A stretch of 64,000 nt of DNA from UBA6265 sp964526965 (GCA_964526965.1 CAZGML010000001.1:62001-126000); one strand, 5' to 3'; shown: positions 44,258 through 53,480, counted from the first letter of the stretch. Notes: generated by a model not told the origin, from the sequence alone. A program made the numbers and translations.

Positions 44258-45469
44258 CTATTCGTGGGAAAAATTGAGGAATGTGGCTGCGCTGTTCGCG
44301 GAGAAGATCACCATACCGATCGCGCCGATCACGGTTGGCCACACCACAACCTCAGGTTCTATATGGCCATACATCCTTAACCCCATGAAAAGTATGCCAA
44401 GCGCACAACCGACAGCCATTAACCCAACCTGGGGCATTCGCCACGACGGCCACCGCATTTCTTGCACGCCAGCGAGTTGTGGCACGTAGCGGTAGCCGAA
44501 TCCGCTGATGAGTAATCCGGCAAAGCCGAACAGGTTTGCCACAACGTGCGCTGATCGCAGGCGCGGACCCAACGATTCATCGATCGCAAACAATACGCCG
44601 AACGAGATGCCGGTCAGCATAAAGAGCAACGCGAGCACAATTCCCACTCGGGCGGGGGATGCCAGCACCAGCACCGGTGGCAGGATGTTTACTGCCCAAC
44701 TGATCATGGCGACGGCCATAGAGATCGCGCCAATGCGGAACAGCCAGTCGATATCCCGGCCAAGCGCAATGGTCATGGTGGGAAGGCCGAACAGGAACGA
44801 GACCAACTGCACCGGAATCAGCCGCAGCGAGGTGTACTCCCGGCTCGCCCAGCGACCGAGCATGTGATAACTGGTACCGGACGCCATGGCGAAGAAGAAC
44901 CCAAGCAGCATCAGGTGCGCCCAAACGAGATCCCACCTGCCCTGAGCCGGTGACCAGTAATTCAGCGCGATGCCGAGACCCGTTCCGATAACGACGACGA
45001 GGCCACTGATCATGGTGAACGGGATTGCGAGCCGGTCGACCTTCTGCTGGTGTGTGCGCTCATCCCACGGGATTCGCGGCGGTCGTTCCCCTGGTTGTGA
45101 AAAAAGCAGCGCGAGGTTGACGAGAAAGAGCACCGCACCGGTAAAGGCCAGGAAGTTTCCAAGTCCAACCCAGCCATCGATGCGGTAGCCGTGGCCGAAA
45201 GCGATCATCCAGGCGCCTACAATTCCGGCTCCTACCTGGAGCGCTACAAGCTGCGGGTAGCGCCATTGCTTGCCGGAGTGCGCCGGCAAGGCCTGCACGT
45301 TTACGCCATAGATCATGATCGTTATGCCGCCCAATACCGCGAGCTGCACAGCGGCGGTCCACCATTCGCCGTGAGCCTGGCTATACCCGGCCAGGAAGAG
45401 CGCCACGCCCATGGCCAGGGGTGCGGCGGTAACGGCAACGCCGATAATGCTACGTTCAAATCTGCTCAT
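44258..45469 (-). CDS. Haem-copper-oxidase-like membrane protein, larger part
   Basis: A 403-aa polytopic membrane protein with about 12 hydrophobic segments. One helix reads LVWAHLMLLGFFFAMASGTSYHMLGR, split over residues 182-207, which resembles the helix of cbb3/NorB-type oxidase subunit I that carries the low-spin haem His (HAHLxxxGW pattern). Further His residues appear in RSAHVVANLFGF. The classic copper-B triple His of a true oxidase is not obvious. It could be a cbb3-like relative or an NnrS-type haem-copper protein. The four-base overlap with the upstream gene indicates a paired product. Confidence 0.65.
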   Translation of the reverse strand: MSRFERSIIGVAVTAAPLAMGVALFLAGYSQAHGEWWTAAVQLAVLGGITIMIYGVNVQALPAHSGKQWRYPQLVALQVGAGIVGAWMIAFGHGYRIDGWVGLGNFLAFTGAVLFLVNLALLFSQPGERPPRIPWDERTHQQKVDRLAIPFTMISGLVVVIGTGLGIALNYWSPAQGRWDLVWAHLMLLGFFFAMASGTSYHMLGRWASREYTSLRLIPVQLVSFLFGLPTMTIALGRDIDWLFRIGAISMAVAMISWAVNILPPVLVLASPARVGIVLALLFMLTGISFGVLFAIDESLGPRLRSAHVVANLFGFAGLLISGFGYRYVPQLAGVQEMRWPSWRMPQVGLMAVGCALGILFMGLRMYGHIEPEVVVWPTVIGAIGMVIFSANSAATFLNFSHE

Positions 45470-45936
45470 TGTTTGTTCTTGGATTCTTTGGCTGGCTGCG
45501 CACCAAGCTTGTTGCGACCATATATACGTGGCCACATCTGGGAGACGAAGATAAAGATTGCCAGCACCTGCAGAATCGACGATGCGGCCAGTAGCGTATC
45601 GATCCAGGCGCCATCGTATCCATCTCGCCACAGTGGTTCGGCAATAACGCGCAGGCCAAGGCCGATATTGAGCATTGCCAGCGCCGTGAACGCCTTGTGC
45701 TCACCGTAGCCCAGGGGCAGTTCCGGGCGGCGCTTTCGTGGCAACAGCCAAAAGGCGATACCGATAACGAACTGCACGAACCAGCCAACAAACAGGATGT
45801 GGCCATGTGTTGGCATCAACCAGGCTCGCCAGTTGCCCGGTACCAGGTGCTCCACTAGCATCAGTCCACCGATGACAAACCCCAGCAGCATCCAGATGAG
45901 GGAGATCTTAACTGCGAAAATTGTAAATCGATCCAT
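45466..45936 (-). CDS. Haem-copper-oxidase-like membrane protein, small part
   Basis: A 156-aa protein with four membrane helices. Its second helix has MPTHGHILFVGWFVQFVIGIAFWLLPR, split over residues 37-63, the pattern of CcoN/NorB helix 2 with a haem-ligating His and the following PR turn. The protein is far shorter than any oxidase subunit I and is translationally coupled (ATGA) to the larger membrane protein, so the two may form one complex. The neighbouring copper oxidase gene upstream points to a respiratory or detoxifying role. Confidence 0.6.
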   Translation of the reverse strand: MDRFTIFAVKISLIWMLLGFVIGGLMLVEHLVPGNWRAWLMPTHGHILFVGWFVQFVIGIAFWLLPRKRRPELPLGYGEHKAFTALAMLNIGLGLRVIAEPLWRDGYDGAWIDTLLAASSILQVLAIFIFVSQMWPRIYGRNKLGAQPAKESKNKQ

Positions 45937-45989
45937 TATGCCGTCCGTGCGGATTCGGACTGAATAGTCCAACGTATCTAGGCACGATG

Positions 45990-46085
45990 GTAGCGGCTTT
46001 GTGAGCCGCTATCACCTCGACCTCTCACCGGCAGCCAGTGTGAAGAGAAACAGGAAGCCGCAGCGGATGACTCCGCCGCGGCTTG
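45990..46085 (-). terminator. Two hairpins after the multicopper oxidase gene
   Basis: A GC-rich stem at about 46055-46085 (arms AAGCCGC..GCGG and CCGC..GCGGCTT with one mismatch), followed on the minus strand by a T-rich stretch, is the likely terminator of the oxidase gene. A second stem (TAGCGGCT/AGCCGCTA) lies at 45991-46011 before the next gene. Confidence 0.65.
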
Positions 46086-46114
46086 CCCGAGGAGAAGATC
46101 TCTATCCCTGGTTG

Positions 46115-47152
46115 TTATTCTTCGACGATGAGGACCGTAACCATTCCGAACATGCCGTGGTCGCTCTCTGCGTGGGAGAGGATGTGGCAGTGGAACGCCC
46201 AGAGCCCGGGCTCTGTGCACTCGACGATCACATCGAATCGTTGACCCGGCGCAATATTGAGCGTGTCACACCAGTACGGCATTGGCAGGTCCCATCCATC
46301 CTGGGCGACTACCAGTTGCGGCATGCCGTGCAGGTGCATGGGGTGAATCATCAGCCCTTCGTTCATATACCGAACAAGGAGCCGATCTCCCTTCTTCACG
46401 GTCACTGCTTCGGTAGACGGGAAGCTTTTGCCATTGATGCTGTAACCACCAATCGGGCCGTCGTTCAGGATGCAGATGTATTCATGGTCGTAATCCTTCG
46501 CGGCCTCTTCCGGGCGCTCAGCGCCTTCTGGCGGTTCCACAATGAATGCACCAAGCAGCCCCATTGTCACCTGTTTGGCGGCGTTGTGGTGGCTGTGATA
46601 CATGTGTGAACCGAAGTTGTGCTCCGGCACGGTGAACTCATAGGTATATGTTTCGCCGGGCTTGATAGGCGGCTGTGTCAGGTACGGAACACCGTCCTGA
46701 TCGTTGGGGATGATTAGTCCGTGCCAGTGAATGGCCGTGGATTCGAGCAGGTTATTTGTGACGTTTACGCGCACGGTATCGCCGGCTGTGATGCGAATGG
46801 TGGGGCCAGGGGTGACACCGTTGTAGCACCACGCCTCTACCCGCTTCCCGACATCGAATTCCCAATCGACGATATCGCAGGTGAGGTCGAAGACCTTTAC
46901 GTCGCCGTCCATCTCGTATTCGAGATCGTAGACGCCATACGCCTCTGTTTCGGCCGGGAACGCCGCAACACCGGCTTCGTGATAGGCATCCATTTCATCG
47001 GACGTTAGCGTCTGGCCAGTGAGACCGGTTGCCTTTGCGTCCATTTCCTTCGCTGCCCACGGGGAAAGCGATGCGCCAAATGCACCAGCGCTCACCAGAC
47101 CAGCGAGACCATTAAACCTGCGACGTGAGACTCTGTTTTCTTGTTCTGACAT
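46115..47152 (-). CDS. Tat-exported multicopper oxidase
   Basis: A 345-aa two-domain multicopper oxidase. The signal is VSRRRFNGLAGLVSAGAFG (twin arginine), so it folds with cofactor before export. Copper motifs are HWH (142-144), HSHHN (186-190), HPMHLHG (270-276) and HCHILSHAESDHGM (321-334), which supply a trinuclear cluster plus a type-1 site (Cys322, His327, Met334 or 337). It should oxidise a small substrate or metal with O2; nitrite reduction cannot be excluded. It is the neighbour of the haem-copper-like pair and divergent from moeA. Confidence 0.9.
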   Translation of the reverse strand: MSEQENRVSRRRFNGLAGLVSAGAFGASLSPWAAKEMDAKATGLTGQTLTSDEMDAYHEAGVAAFPAETEAYGVYDLEYEMDGDVKVFDLTCDIVDWEFDVGKRVEAWCYNGVTPGPTIRITAGDTVRVNVTNNLLESTAIHWHGLIIPNDQDGVPYLTQPPIKPGETYTYEFTVPEHNFGSHMYHSHHNAAKQVTMGLLGAFIVEPPEGAERPEEAAKDYDHEYICILNDGPIGGYSINGKSFPSTEAVTVKKGDRLLVRYMNEGLMIHPMHLHGMPQLVVAQDGWDLPMPYWCDTLNIAPGQRFDVIVECTEPGLWAFHCHILSHAESDHGMFGMVTVLIVEE

Positions 47153-47334
47153 TGTGTTCCTTCCTCAAACCCGTACCGAACGTGAACGGTTTGAACCAAC
47201 TAATACAAAGTATGCCGGGAGCCCGTTCGCAATTCCGTCGGGAAATATTTGTGATTCCTGTGCCAGAATCGTATCAAACCGGACAGATTGTAGGGAAATG
47301 TCACACTTGTCTGGTACGAACTAAAGGAGAACCA

Positions 47335-48594
47335 GTGAACCAACAGCCTGAGATCGACAGAATGCTACACCCGGATGAAGCTCACGCGATTATCGCCAAG
47401 GCCATCCGTCAGCTGGATGCGGAGAGCGTCTCTGTGCAGGAAGCACATGGCCGTATTCTGGCAGAGGACATCATTGCACCCGAGCCCTATCCGACCTTTG
47501 CTGCCAGCACGATGGATGGGTATGCGGTGCTGTCGGAGGATCTTTCGCCCTGGCGGGAAGTGATCGCAACACAGAACGCGGGTGAAGTGATTGAAGCCGA
47601 GGTGACCGAAGGATATTGCGTCAGCATTATGACTGGCGCTCCCCTGCCACCGGGAGCCGATGCCGTTGTGCCGATAGAAGCAACGCAAATGGCAGATGAT
47701 CATGTAGTGATCGAGCAGGAAGAGGTAGCACCTGGCCAAAACATCAGGCCGGTTGGTGTGGATATCGCCGAGGGCGACGAGCTCATCAAGGCCGGGACGC
47801 GCCTCGGACCGGCCGAGATCGGACTGCTGGCCAGCCTGGGCCTAACGCCTATTAATGTCACTCGCAAGCCGCGAGTGAGCATCATCAGCACCGGCGATGA
47901 ACTGGTGGAGCCACATGAGCAGCCTGGCCCGGGCCAGATTCGCGACGCCAACCGCTTTACACTGGCAGCGATGCTGGCCAACGAGCCGGTGGAGATCACC
48001 TGGGTTGGCATTGCACCGGACAACCGGGAGGAGCTGGAACGACTGCTCGATGAGCGGCTGGCAAGTGATGATCTCGTGCTGACGTCTGGCGGTGTCAGCA
48101 TGGGCGAGAAGGACTACATCAAGGCAATCCTCTTCGAAGCCGACGATGTCGAGCTCTATTTCCGACGGCTCTATATGAAGCCAGGCAAGCCGCTCACTTT
48201 CGCACGCAAGGGTGACGCTTTTGTCTTCGGACTGCCCGGGAATCCTGTTTCATCGTTGGCGACATTCGACGTGTTCGTGCGACCAGCGATCCACCGCATG
48301 ATCGGCGCGAGCCAGATTGGGCTCCACAATGTGAGGGTGAAGTTGCTGTCTGGTGCGTCACCGAGTGACCGTATTGAATACCAGCGGGGAATTGTCACCG
48401 CCACTGCGGATGGTGAGCTCGTGGGGGCCACGACGGGCGATCAGCGCTCATCGCGGCTGGCATCCTACATCGGTTCGAATGCCTATCTGGTCATCCAGCC
48501 GCGAGAATCGCCATACAATGCCGGGGAGATGGTTAACGCGCTGATGGTGAAACCGCCATACGCAGAGGACAAGGACAAACATGGCCAAGGATAA
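47335..48594 (+). CDS. moeA: Molybdopterin molybdenumtransferase MoeA
   Basis: A 419-aa enzyme that inserts molybdenum into adenylylated molybdopterin. It has the MoeA layout: TMDGYAV (about 57-63), IMTGAPLPPGADAVVPIE, the MoCF/MogA-like domain with SIISTGDELV and DLVLTSGGVSMGEKDY, and PGKPLTFARK then GLPGNPVSS. The start is taken as GTG 47335 behind a strong AAAGGAGA site; the frame is open 70 codons further upstream but that part is not MoeA-like. The end overlaps the peptidase gene by 14 bases. Confidence 0.94.
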   Translation: MNQQPEIDRMLHPDEAHAIIAKAIRQLDAESVSVQEAHGRILAEDIIAPEPYPTFAASTMDGYAVLSEDLSPWREVIATQNAGEVIEAEVTEGYCVSIMTGAPLPPGADAVVPIEATQMADDHVVIEQEEVAPGQNIRPVGVDIAEGDELIKAGTRLGPAEIGLLASLGLTPINVTRKPRVSIISTGDELVEPHEQPGPGQIRDANRFTLAAMLANEPVEITWVGIAPDNREELERLLDERLASDDLVLTSGGVSMGEKDYIKAILFEADDVELYFRRLYMKPGKPLTFARKGDAFVFGLPGNPVSSLATFDVFVRPAIHRMIGASQIGLHNVRVKLLSGASPSDRIEYQRGIVTATADGELVGATTGDQRSSRLASYIGSNAYLVIQPRESPYNAGEMVNALMVKPPYAEDKDKHGQG

Positions 48595-50626
48595 GAAGAA
48601 GTCGAAGTCAAAAACATCTGTCGCAGATCGGGTGGAGAAAGATGCGCCCAAGTGGAAGGATTCCGCGCCCGCAGCCCCACTCGAAAAGGCGGGCAAGAAG
48701 GGCCGCAGCATCGCCATTGAAGATCTGTACGCGTGGCAGTTGCCAGGTAATCCCCAGGTTTCGCCAGACGGCAACAAGATCGTCTACGAGGTGCTGAGCA
48801 TCGACAAGGAAAGCGATGAGTACCGCAGCACCCTTTGGCTGATTGATGGAGATACAGAGCCACGCAAGCTCACGAGCGGCCAGTGGAAAGATGCCTCACC
48901 GGCATGGAGTCCGGATGGCACACGCATCGCGTTCACCTCAAACCGCGATGACAAAGATCAACTCTTTGTACTGCCTGTCGCCGGTGGCGAGGCACAGCAG
49001 ATCACGGAGATCGAATCGGGAGTTGGCGAGTTTGTCTGGAGTCCGGATAGCAGCAAGATCGCCTTTACCAGCCGCATAGCGCCGGAGAAGGAAGGCGACA
49101 GCGATGTGAAGGTGATTACATCGGCCTATTACAAGTTCGATGGCATGGGCTTTATCAACGACAAGGCCAGTCACATCTTCATCGTGGGCGCAGACGGTGG
49201 TGAGCACGAGCAGATAACCGGTGGGGCGTTCAACCACACCCAAATCGCCTTTTCACCAAACGGGTATGAGATCGTATTCATCTCGAACAAGACGCCGGAT
49301 TGGGATATCAGCCGCGAGCGCGATGTGTGGAGCATCGACATCAACAGCGGCAAACTGAAACAACTCACGGATGGCAAGGGACGGTGGGGCTCACCGACCC
49401 CTTCACCGGATGGGAAGCTGCTGGCCGTGATCGGGTTACCGGATGCGCACAGCGAGGATGTGAACTCCGGCCTCTACATCATGGAATCGGCCGGTGGCGA
49501 GATGACACAGCTCGGCCCGAAACTCGACCGCGCCATTGGCGATACCGGTATGAGCGGCCCCACGGGCGCCGGTGGCAAGACGATCAGATGGACTGCGGAT
49601 GGCAAGGCGATCGATGCGATCGTCTCCGATCGTGGCGATACGCACGTAGTTCGGTTCCCGAAAAATGGCAAGAAGCCCACGAAGCTGACACCGAACGGTC
49701 GTCACATCAAGGCGTTCGATCACCTTGGCGACGATCTCGTGGTCGCAGCCGCTCAGCCGACCCGTCCAGTTGAACTGAGCCGCATTGATTCGGATGGCGA
49801 AACCCGCCTCACCCATCACAACGATACCTGGGTGGAAGAAGTACGTATCCCACAGCCAGAAGAAATCTGGTTCGAGAGCGGGGATGAAGTGATCCAGGGA
49901 TGGTTGATCCGGCCGAAAGGCAACACTGCCAAGAGCAAGAAGAAGGCGCCGCTTATCCTGAACATCCACGGTGGCCCGCACGCGCAGTTCTCCCCGGCGT
50001 TCTTTCACGAACTCCAGATGTACGTTGCTCGTGGCTACGCGCTGGTGTTTATCAACCCCAGGGGCAGCACCGGCCGCAGCAATGCCTTCGGCAAGGCTGT
50101 AAACGCACGGTGGGGCTTTGCGGATATGCCGGACTTCATGGCAGCGATCGACCACGTGCTCGGCCTAGGCGGGCTGGATGAGGATCGACTCGGAGTTACC
50201 GGAGGCAGCTATGGCGGATTCAGCACCAACTGGCTGCTGGGCCATACCGATCGGTTCAAGGCGGCGGTTACCGACCGATCTATCAGCAATATGGCCAGCA
50301 TGTATGGTACCGATGACATCGCGATGGTCTCATTCGACAAGGAGCTTGGCACCCCGTGGGAGAATCCACAGGGATTCTGGGAGGCCTCTCCCCTCGCCTA
50401 TGTGCAGAACGTAACGGCACCCTGCCTCATCATTCACAGCGAAGAAGATTATCGCTGCCCGATGGAGCAAGCCGAGCAGTGGTACATGGCGCTGAAATCG
50501 CTGGGTCGCACGACGGAGTTCGTCCGATTCCCGAACGAATCCCATGGCCTGGGGCGTAATGGAAAGCCGAAGCATCGGGTGGAGCGCCTGGAGCGCACGC
50601 TCGACTGGTTCGATAGCTACCTGTAA
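48581..50626 (+). CDS. S9 family prolyl oligopeptidase/acylaminoacyl peptidase
   Basis: A 681-aa serine peptidase without a signal peptide. A Lys-rich N-terminal tail (first 45 residues) precedes a WD-like beta-propeller with SPDG/SPDSSKIAFTS repeats (about 60-420), then the alpha/beta hydrolase domain with NIHGGPHAQ, GGSYGG (nucleophile Ser near 545), IIHSEEDYRCP (Asp) and NESHGL (His). It would cleave short peptides in the cytoplasm. It is translated from within the moeA end, suggesting co-expression only. Confidence 0.93.
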   Translation: MAKDKKKSKSKTSVADRVEKDAPKWKDSAPAAPLEKAGKKGRSIAIEDLYAWQLPGNPQVSPDGNKIVYEVLSIDKESDEYRSTLWLIDGDTEPRKLTSGQWKDASPAWSPDGTRIAFTSNRDDKDQLFVLPVAGGEAQQITEIESGVGEFVWSPDSSKIAFTSRIAPEKEGDSDVKVITSAYYKFDGMGFINDKASHIFIVGADGGEHEQITGGAFNHTQIAFSPNGYEIVFISNKTPDWDISRERDVWSIDINSGKLKQLTDGKGRWGSPTPSPDGKLLAVIGLPDAHSEDVNSGLYIMESAGGEMTQLGPKLDRAIGDTGMSGPTGAGGKTIRWTADGKAIDAIVSDRGDTHVVRFPKNGKKPTKLTPNGRHIKAFDHLGDDLVVAAAQPTRPVELSRIDSDGETRLTHHNDTWVEEVRIPQPEEIWFESGDEVIQGWLIRPKGNTAKSKKKAPLILNIHGGPHAQFSPAFFHELQMYVARGYALVFINPRGSTGRSNAFGKAVNARWGFADMPDFMAAIDHVLGLGGLDEDRLGVTGGSYGGFSTNWLLGHTDRFKAAVTDRSISNMASMYGTDDIAMVSFDKELGTPWENPQGFWEASPLAYVQNVTAPCLIIHSEEDYRCPMEQAEQWYMALKSLGRTTEFVRFPNESHGLGRNGKPKHRVERLERTLDWFDSYL

Positions 50627-50658
50627 CCGGCAACCTTGGCATCGTTTATGCGTCTTTG

Positions 50659-50687
50659 TTAGCGAGCGGGAGTATACCGCTCACTAA
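50659..50687 (+). promoter_or_regulatory. Hairpin ahead of the small helical gene
   Basis: TTAGCGAGCGG and CCGCTCACTAA pair with one mismatch. The stem abuts the AAAGGAGG ribosome site, so it may end the peptidase transcript or shield the start of the 73-aa gene. Confidence 0.4.
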
Positions 50688-50700
50688 AGGAGGCTAACGT

Positions 50701-50922
50701 ATGAACGAACGTCATTTTGCTCTCTCCGACATGGAATACAACCTCGTTACAACACTCAGCAATTTGCTGCAATCCGAGGATGCGCTTCACAAATACATTG
50801 CCGATGCCGACAGGGCCGGTAATGAAAAGGTTGGAAAGATTTTCGGTGAACTTCATGACAGCAACCGCGAATTCGCCAAGAGATTACGCGAATGCCTGCA
50901 GGAAGAACTCACGAATCGCTAG
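50701..50922 (+). CDS. Small helical protein of unknown function
   Basis: A 73-aa, highly charged protein that appears all-helical (MEYNLVTTLSNLLQSEDALHK, across residues 11-31, and REFAKRLRECLQEEL). It has an excellent AAAGGAGG ribosome site and its own terminator, so it is likely a real, well-translated gene. The spacing of Glu and His residues is loosely reminiscent of ferritin-like helices, too weak for a call. Confidence 0.7.
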   Translation: MNERHFALSDMEYNLVTTLSNLLQSEDALHKYIADADRAGNEKVGKIFGELHDSNREFAKRLRECLQEELTNR

Positions 50923-50945
50923 CAAGGCCGAATACGGATAGACTG

Positions 50946-50977
50946 AAGGAGGATCGTCACGTGACGGTCCTCCTTTT
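50946..50977 (+). terminator. Intrinsic terminator of the 73-aa gene
   Basis: Arms AAGGAGGA (50946-50953) and TCCTCCTT (50968-50975) enclose a palindromic CGTCACGTGACG core and end in TTTTC. Confidence 0.9.
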
Positions 50978-51074
50978 CTGTGACCTGACCTGCCGCCATG
51001 CTGCAGGAGCGGCGATAAATGCAACTGAAGCACCTCGCTGCAATCACCAACAACACCAACGGAGCCTCATATAC

Positions 51075-51782
51075 ATGTCTGATTCCATCACGCTCTCCAT
51101 GCTGTATTTCGCGATGTTCCGCGAGCAAATTGGCAAGCAGGAGGAGCAGCTCTCCGTACCTGCCGGCACCATAGCGGGCGATATTTTCAACCTGGTTACC
51201 GAGAACTACCCGGCGCTGGCGGGCATGCGTAACTCCACGCTGGTGATGGTGAACCAGGAATACGCCGAGCCAGATCAACCCCTGCAGGATGGAGATGAAG
51301 TCGCGCTGATTCCGCCGGTGAGCGGTGGGGATCATCGGTTTGTTTGTACGGAAGACGTGCTCGATTTGCGCGAGATCGAAGCCAAAGTTGCCTCACATGA
51401 TGCCGGCGCCATGGTGACCTTTGTGGGATCGGTGCGCAACCACGCCCGAGGGATGGAAGTGACATCGCTGGAATACGAGGCCTACGCCCCGGCAGCCGAG
51501 AAGATGCTGGCTCAGGTGGGTGCAGAAACGCAGGAGCGCTGGCCAGCTGTGAGTATCGCGATCTCGCATCGATTCGGCCACCTGATGCCGGGCGAAGCCA
51601 GCGTGGCGATAGTGTGCACCAGCGCCCATCGGGACGATTCCTACGCCGCTTCTGCCTGGGCTATTGCCCGCATCAAGGAAATCGTGCCTATCTGGAAGAA
51701 AGAGCACTATGCAGACGGCTCCGCCTGGGTCGGCAGCGAACACGCCTACCAGGTGGAAACGGGGCGAATCACGGCGGAATAG
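51075..51782 (+). CDS. moaDE: Fused molybdopterin synthase MoaD-MoaE
   Basis: A 235-aa fusion. Residues 1-86 are a MoaD-like beta-grasp domain ending ALIPPVSGG. Residues 87-235 are MoaE with FVGSVRNHARGMEVTSLEYE, ISHRFGHLMPGE and IVPIWKKEHYADGSAWVG, whose lysines bind the pterin substrate. In separate MoaD the Gly-Gly is the free C-terminus that carries sulfur; here it continues into DHRFV, so the protein must be cut after Gly86, as reported for mycobacterial MoaX, to be active. ATG 51075 was chosen at the domain start. It lies near moeA. Confidence 0.92.
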   Translation: MSDSITLSMLYFAMFREQIGKQEEQLSVPAGTIAGDIFNLVTENYPALAGMRNSTLVMVNQEYAEPDQPLQDGDEVALIPPVSGGDHRFVCTEDVLDLREIEAKVASHDAGAMVTFVGSVRNHARGMEVTSLEYEAYAPAAEKMLAQVGAETQERWPAVSIAISHRFGHLMPGEASVAIVCTSAHRDDSYAASAWAIARIKEIVPIWKKEHYADGSAWVGSEHAYQVETGRITAE

Positions 51783-51825
51783 CACCGTCCGCTCCCACGA
51801 ACTCCATATCATCAACGCTTGTAGC

Positions 51826-51845
51826 GGCGCACCTGTGTGTGCGCC
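51826..51845. terminator. Hairpin between moaDE and the EF-hand-like gene
   Basis: GGCGCAC and GTGCGCC form a seven-base stem with a six-base loop between two convergent genes. No T tract follows on either strand. Confidence 0.45.
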
Positions 51846-51951
51846 CAATGATATCGCCCTCCGGACGATGGGCCGACACGTAGGTCGACCACTACGTCAT
51901 CTTCGACTAGCGATATGGTTGACGCCGCATTCGGTCGGCCACAAGGGCTCC

Positions 51952-52563
51952 CTATCGATATTCGTTCACGATCAATCCCTGCGGGCCGATGGAGTCGTCG
52001 ACGAAGAACGTCAGGTGACACCTGGCTCCGGTAAACAACACTTGCACCCGCTCGGCGTCGCCGATTGCTGCCGCCTCAACCATGAACCCAATGGGAGATG
52101 CGTGTTCTCCGAGGGCCTCATTGGTCTGGAGCTCCGTCAGCATATCCAGGGCGCGAGTTGCTTCTGCAGAGTCGCCGGCCTCTTCGCTGTCCAGCCAATA
52201 TTGAACCCAACTGCAGGTCTGGCCCTTGATCATGACCGGAGTGAGCGAATCCACCGCCCAACGGCTATCTCCAGTCCGACGATACTCCTGCTCAAATCGG
52301 TATCGATCAAAATCATAACCAGGAGCGAACTGGATATTCTCGGCATACGCCAGTGCCGCCGGCCCGATCTCACTTGTTGAAAATGCCCCATCCCCATCGA
52401 GGTCCCAATCCGCAATGTCAAACGTACCCGTACCGTCAGGAGTTGGCACAACGGTGGCCTCCACGTTAGGTGGCAGCGCGGTCTCTTCCTGCTCGATCGC
52501 ATATCTGCCGAGGAGGGCAAAGCCGATTAGGCCGATTAGCACGAAAACCCGACGGTACCGCAT
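51952..52563 (-). CDS. Exported or anchored protein with EF-hand-like loop
   Basis: A 203-aa protein with an N-terminal hydrophobic segment (about 6-18) followed by an acidic linker. DWDLDGDGAFSTSE (about 52-65) matches a calcium-binding EF-hand loop (D-x-D-x-D-G). The remainder is soluble, with two Cys (near GQTCSW and GARCHL) and an alpha-helical middle. No family is recognised. A palindromic hairpin separates it from sod1 upstream, so it is probably transcribed alone. Confidence 0.6.
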   Translation of the reverse strand: MRYRRVFVLIGLIGFALLGRYAIEQEETALPPNVEATVVPTPDGTGTFDIADWDLDGDGAFSTSEIGPAALAYAENIQFAPGYDFDRYRFEQEYRRTGDSRWAVDSLTPVMIKGQTCSWVQYWLDSEEAGDSAEATRALDMLTELQTNEALGEHASPIGFMVEAAAIGDAERVQVLFTGARCHLTFFVDDSIGPQGLIVNEYR

Positions 52564-52677
52564 TGCTCCCTCGTTTCAGTGACTGACCAGATATGTTGCC
52601 ACTGTATAACGGGAGTCCGGGTAATTGGGATTCAGTGACCAAAGATGCCAGCCCTACTCCAGGCATTAAACGCAGAG

Positions 52678-52701
52678 CCCGGCCTTCAGCTGAAGGCCGG
52701 G
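52678..52701 (-). terminator. Perfect palindrome after the first sod gene
   Basis: A 24-base perfect palindrome (arms CCCGGCCTTCAG, CTGAAGGCCGGG), followed on the minus strand by CTCTGCG, lies 45 bases past the stop of sod1; a second small stem (GATCAC/GTGATC, 52720-52738) lies closer. Either could end the sod transcript. Confidence 0.6.
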
Positions 52702-52746
52702 ACTGCAGGGAAGTTAGGGATCACAAATTAGGTGATCTTCGCCTCG

Positions 52747-53421
52747 TTAGCTCACGGGAGTGGCTTCCTCGGATTCTTCATCCAATTCTTCCGGCTCGTC
52801 GTGCTCTTCGGGTGCAGCGAAGATTACCGCGCATGCCCAGCGATCACCGGAATCGCCACTCGGGTCGGTTTCTAAATCGTCTTCACCGGAGTGGATCATC
52901 AGCGCGGTGCCGTCTTCACTCATCAGCGAGTTCGATTCGCCGCTCTTCAGAGTCAGCTTCTCTGCAAGCACTTCATGCTCGAAGCTGCCTTCGTCGTCGA
53001 CTTCGAGGTTTCCAAGGTCGCCAGCGTGGCTGGGATCGGCGTTGATATCACCGTGCTCTTCATCGGTTGGGTTGAAGTGGCCACCGGCGGTATCAAACGG
53101 TGGGTCGGCCTCGGTGTCACACACGCCAGCTTCGTGGACGTGCACGCCATACTTACCTTCGTCGAGGCCGGTATCACCTTCGCTGGTGATGGAGAACCAG
53201 ACGCCACCATCTTCTTCGTCTTCCCAGATATCTGCGTAGGCGACGATTTCGTCGTCAGCATTTATAACGGGGAGCTGCTCCAGGGATTCTGGTTCTGCTA
53301 CCGGTGTAGCTTCTTCCTGGCTGCCACTTGCGGGTGTGGCATCCTGCGCGAAGGCGGTTGCGCCGCCCATGGCCAGCGCAAGTGCAAACACGCTTGTTAG
53401 CAAGGTCTTGAGAAAGTTCAT
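52747..53421 (-). CDS. sodC: Secreted Cu/Zn superoxide dismutase, copy 1
   Basis: A 224-aa exported SodC. Signal peptide about 1-25, then a low-complexity Thr/Pro/Glu linker, then the SOD barrel. Copper ligands are His94, His96, His115 and His177; zinc ligands His115, His123, His132 and Asp135 (HGDI...HAGDLGNL). The disulfide pair is Cys101/Cys197. A Glu-rich tail ends EEATPVS. It converts superoxide outside the membrane. Copy 2 is its close paralogue upstream. A shared 17-bp element lies 60 bases before the start. Confidence 0.94.
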   Translation of the reverse strand: MNFLKTLLTSVFALALAMGGATAFAQDATPASGSQEEATPVAEPESLEQLPVINADDEIVAYADIWEDEEDGGVWFSITSEGDTGLDEGKYGVHVHEAGVCDTEADPPFDTAGGHFNPTDEEHGDINADPSHAGDLGNLEVDDEGSFEHEVLAEKLTLKSGESNSLMSEDGTALMIHSGEDDLETDPSGDSGDRWACAVIFAAPEEHDEPEELDEESEEATPVS

Positions 53422-53480
53422 ACGACTATGCTCCTTTTCCTAAACACGGAAAATTTGGGATCCGCGCTCCCGTTAGTGAG

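Noticed and set aside
47153..47334. NO-responsive (NnrR/NsrR-type) site between the copper oxidase and moeA
   Set aside because: Only short, imperfect repeats are present; no TTGAT-N4-ATCAA or NsrR-like palindrome.
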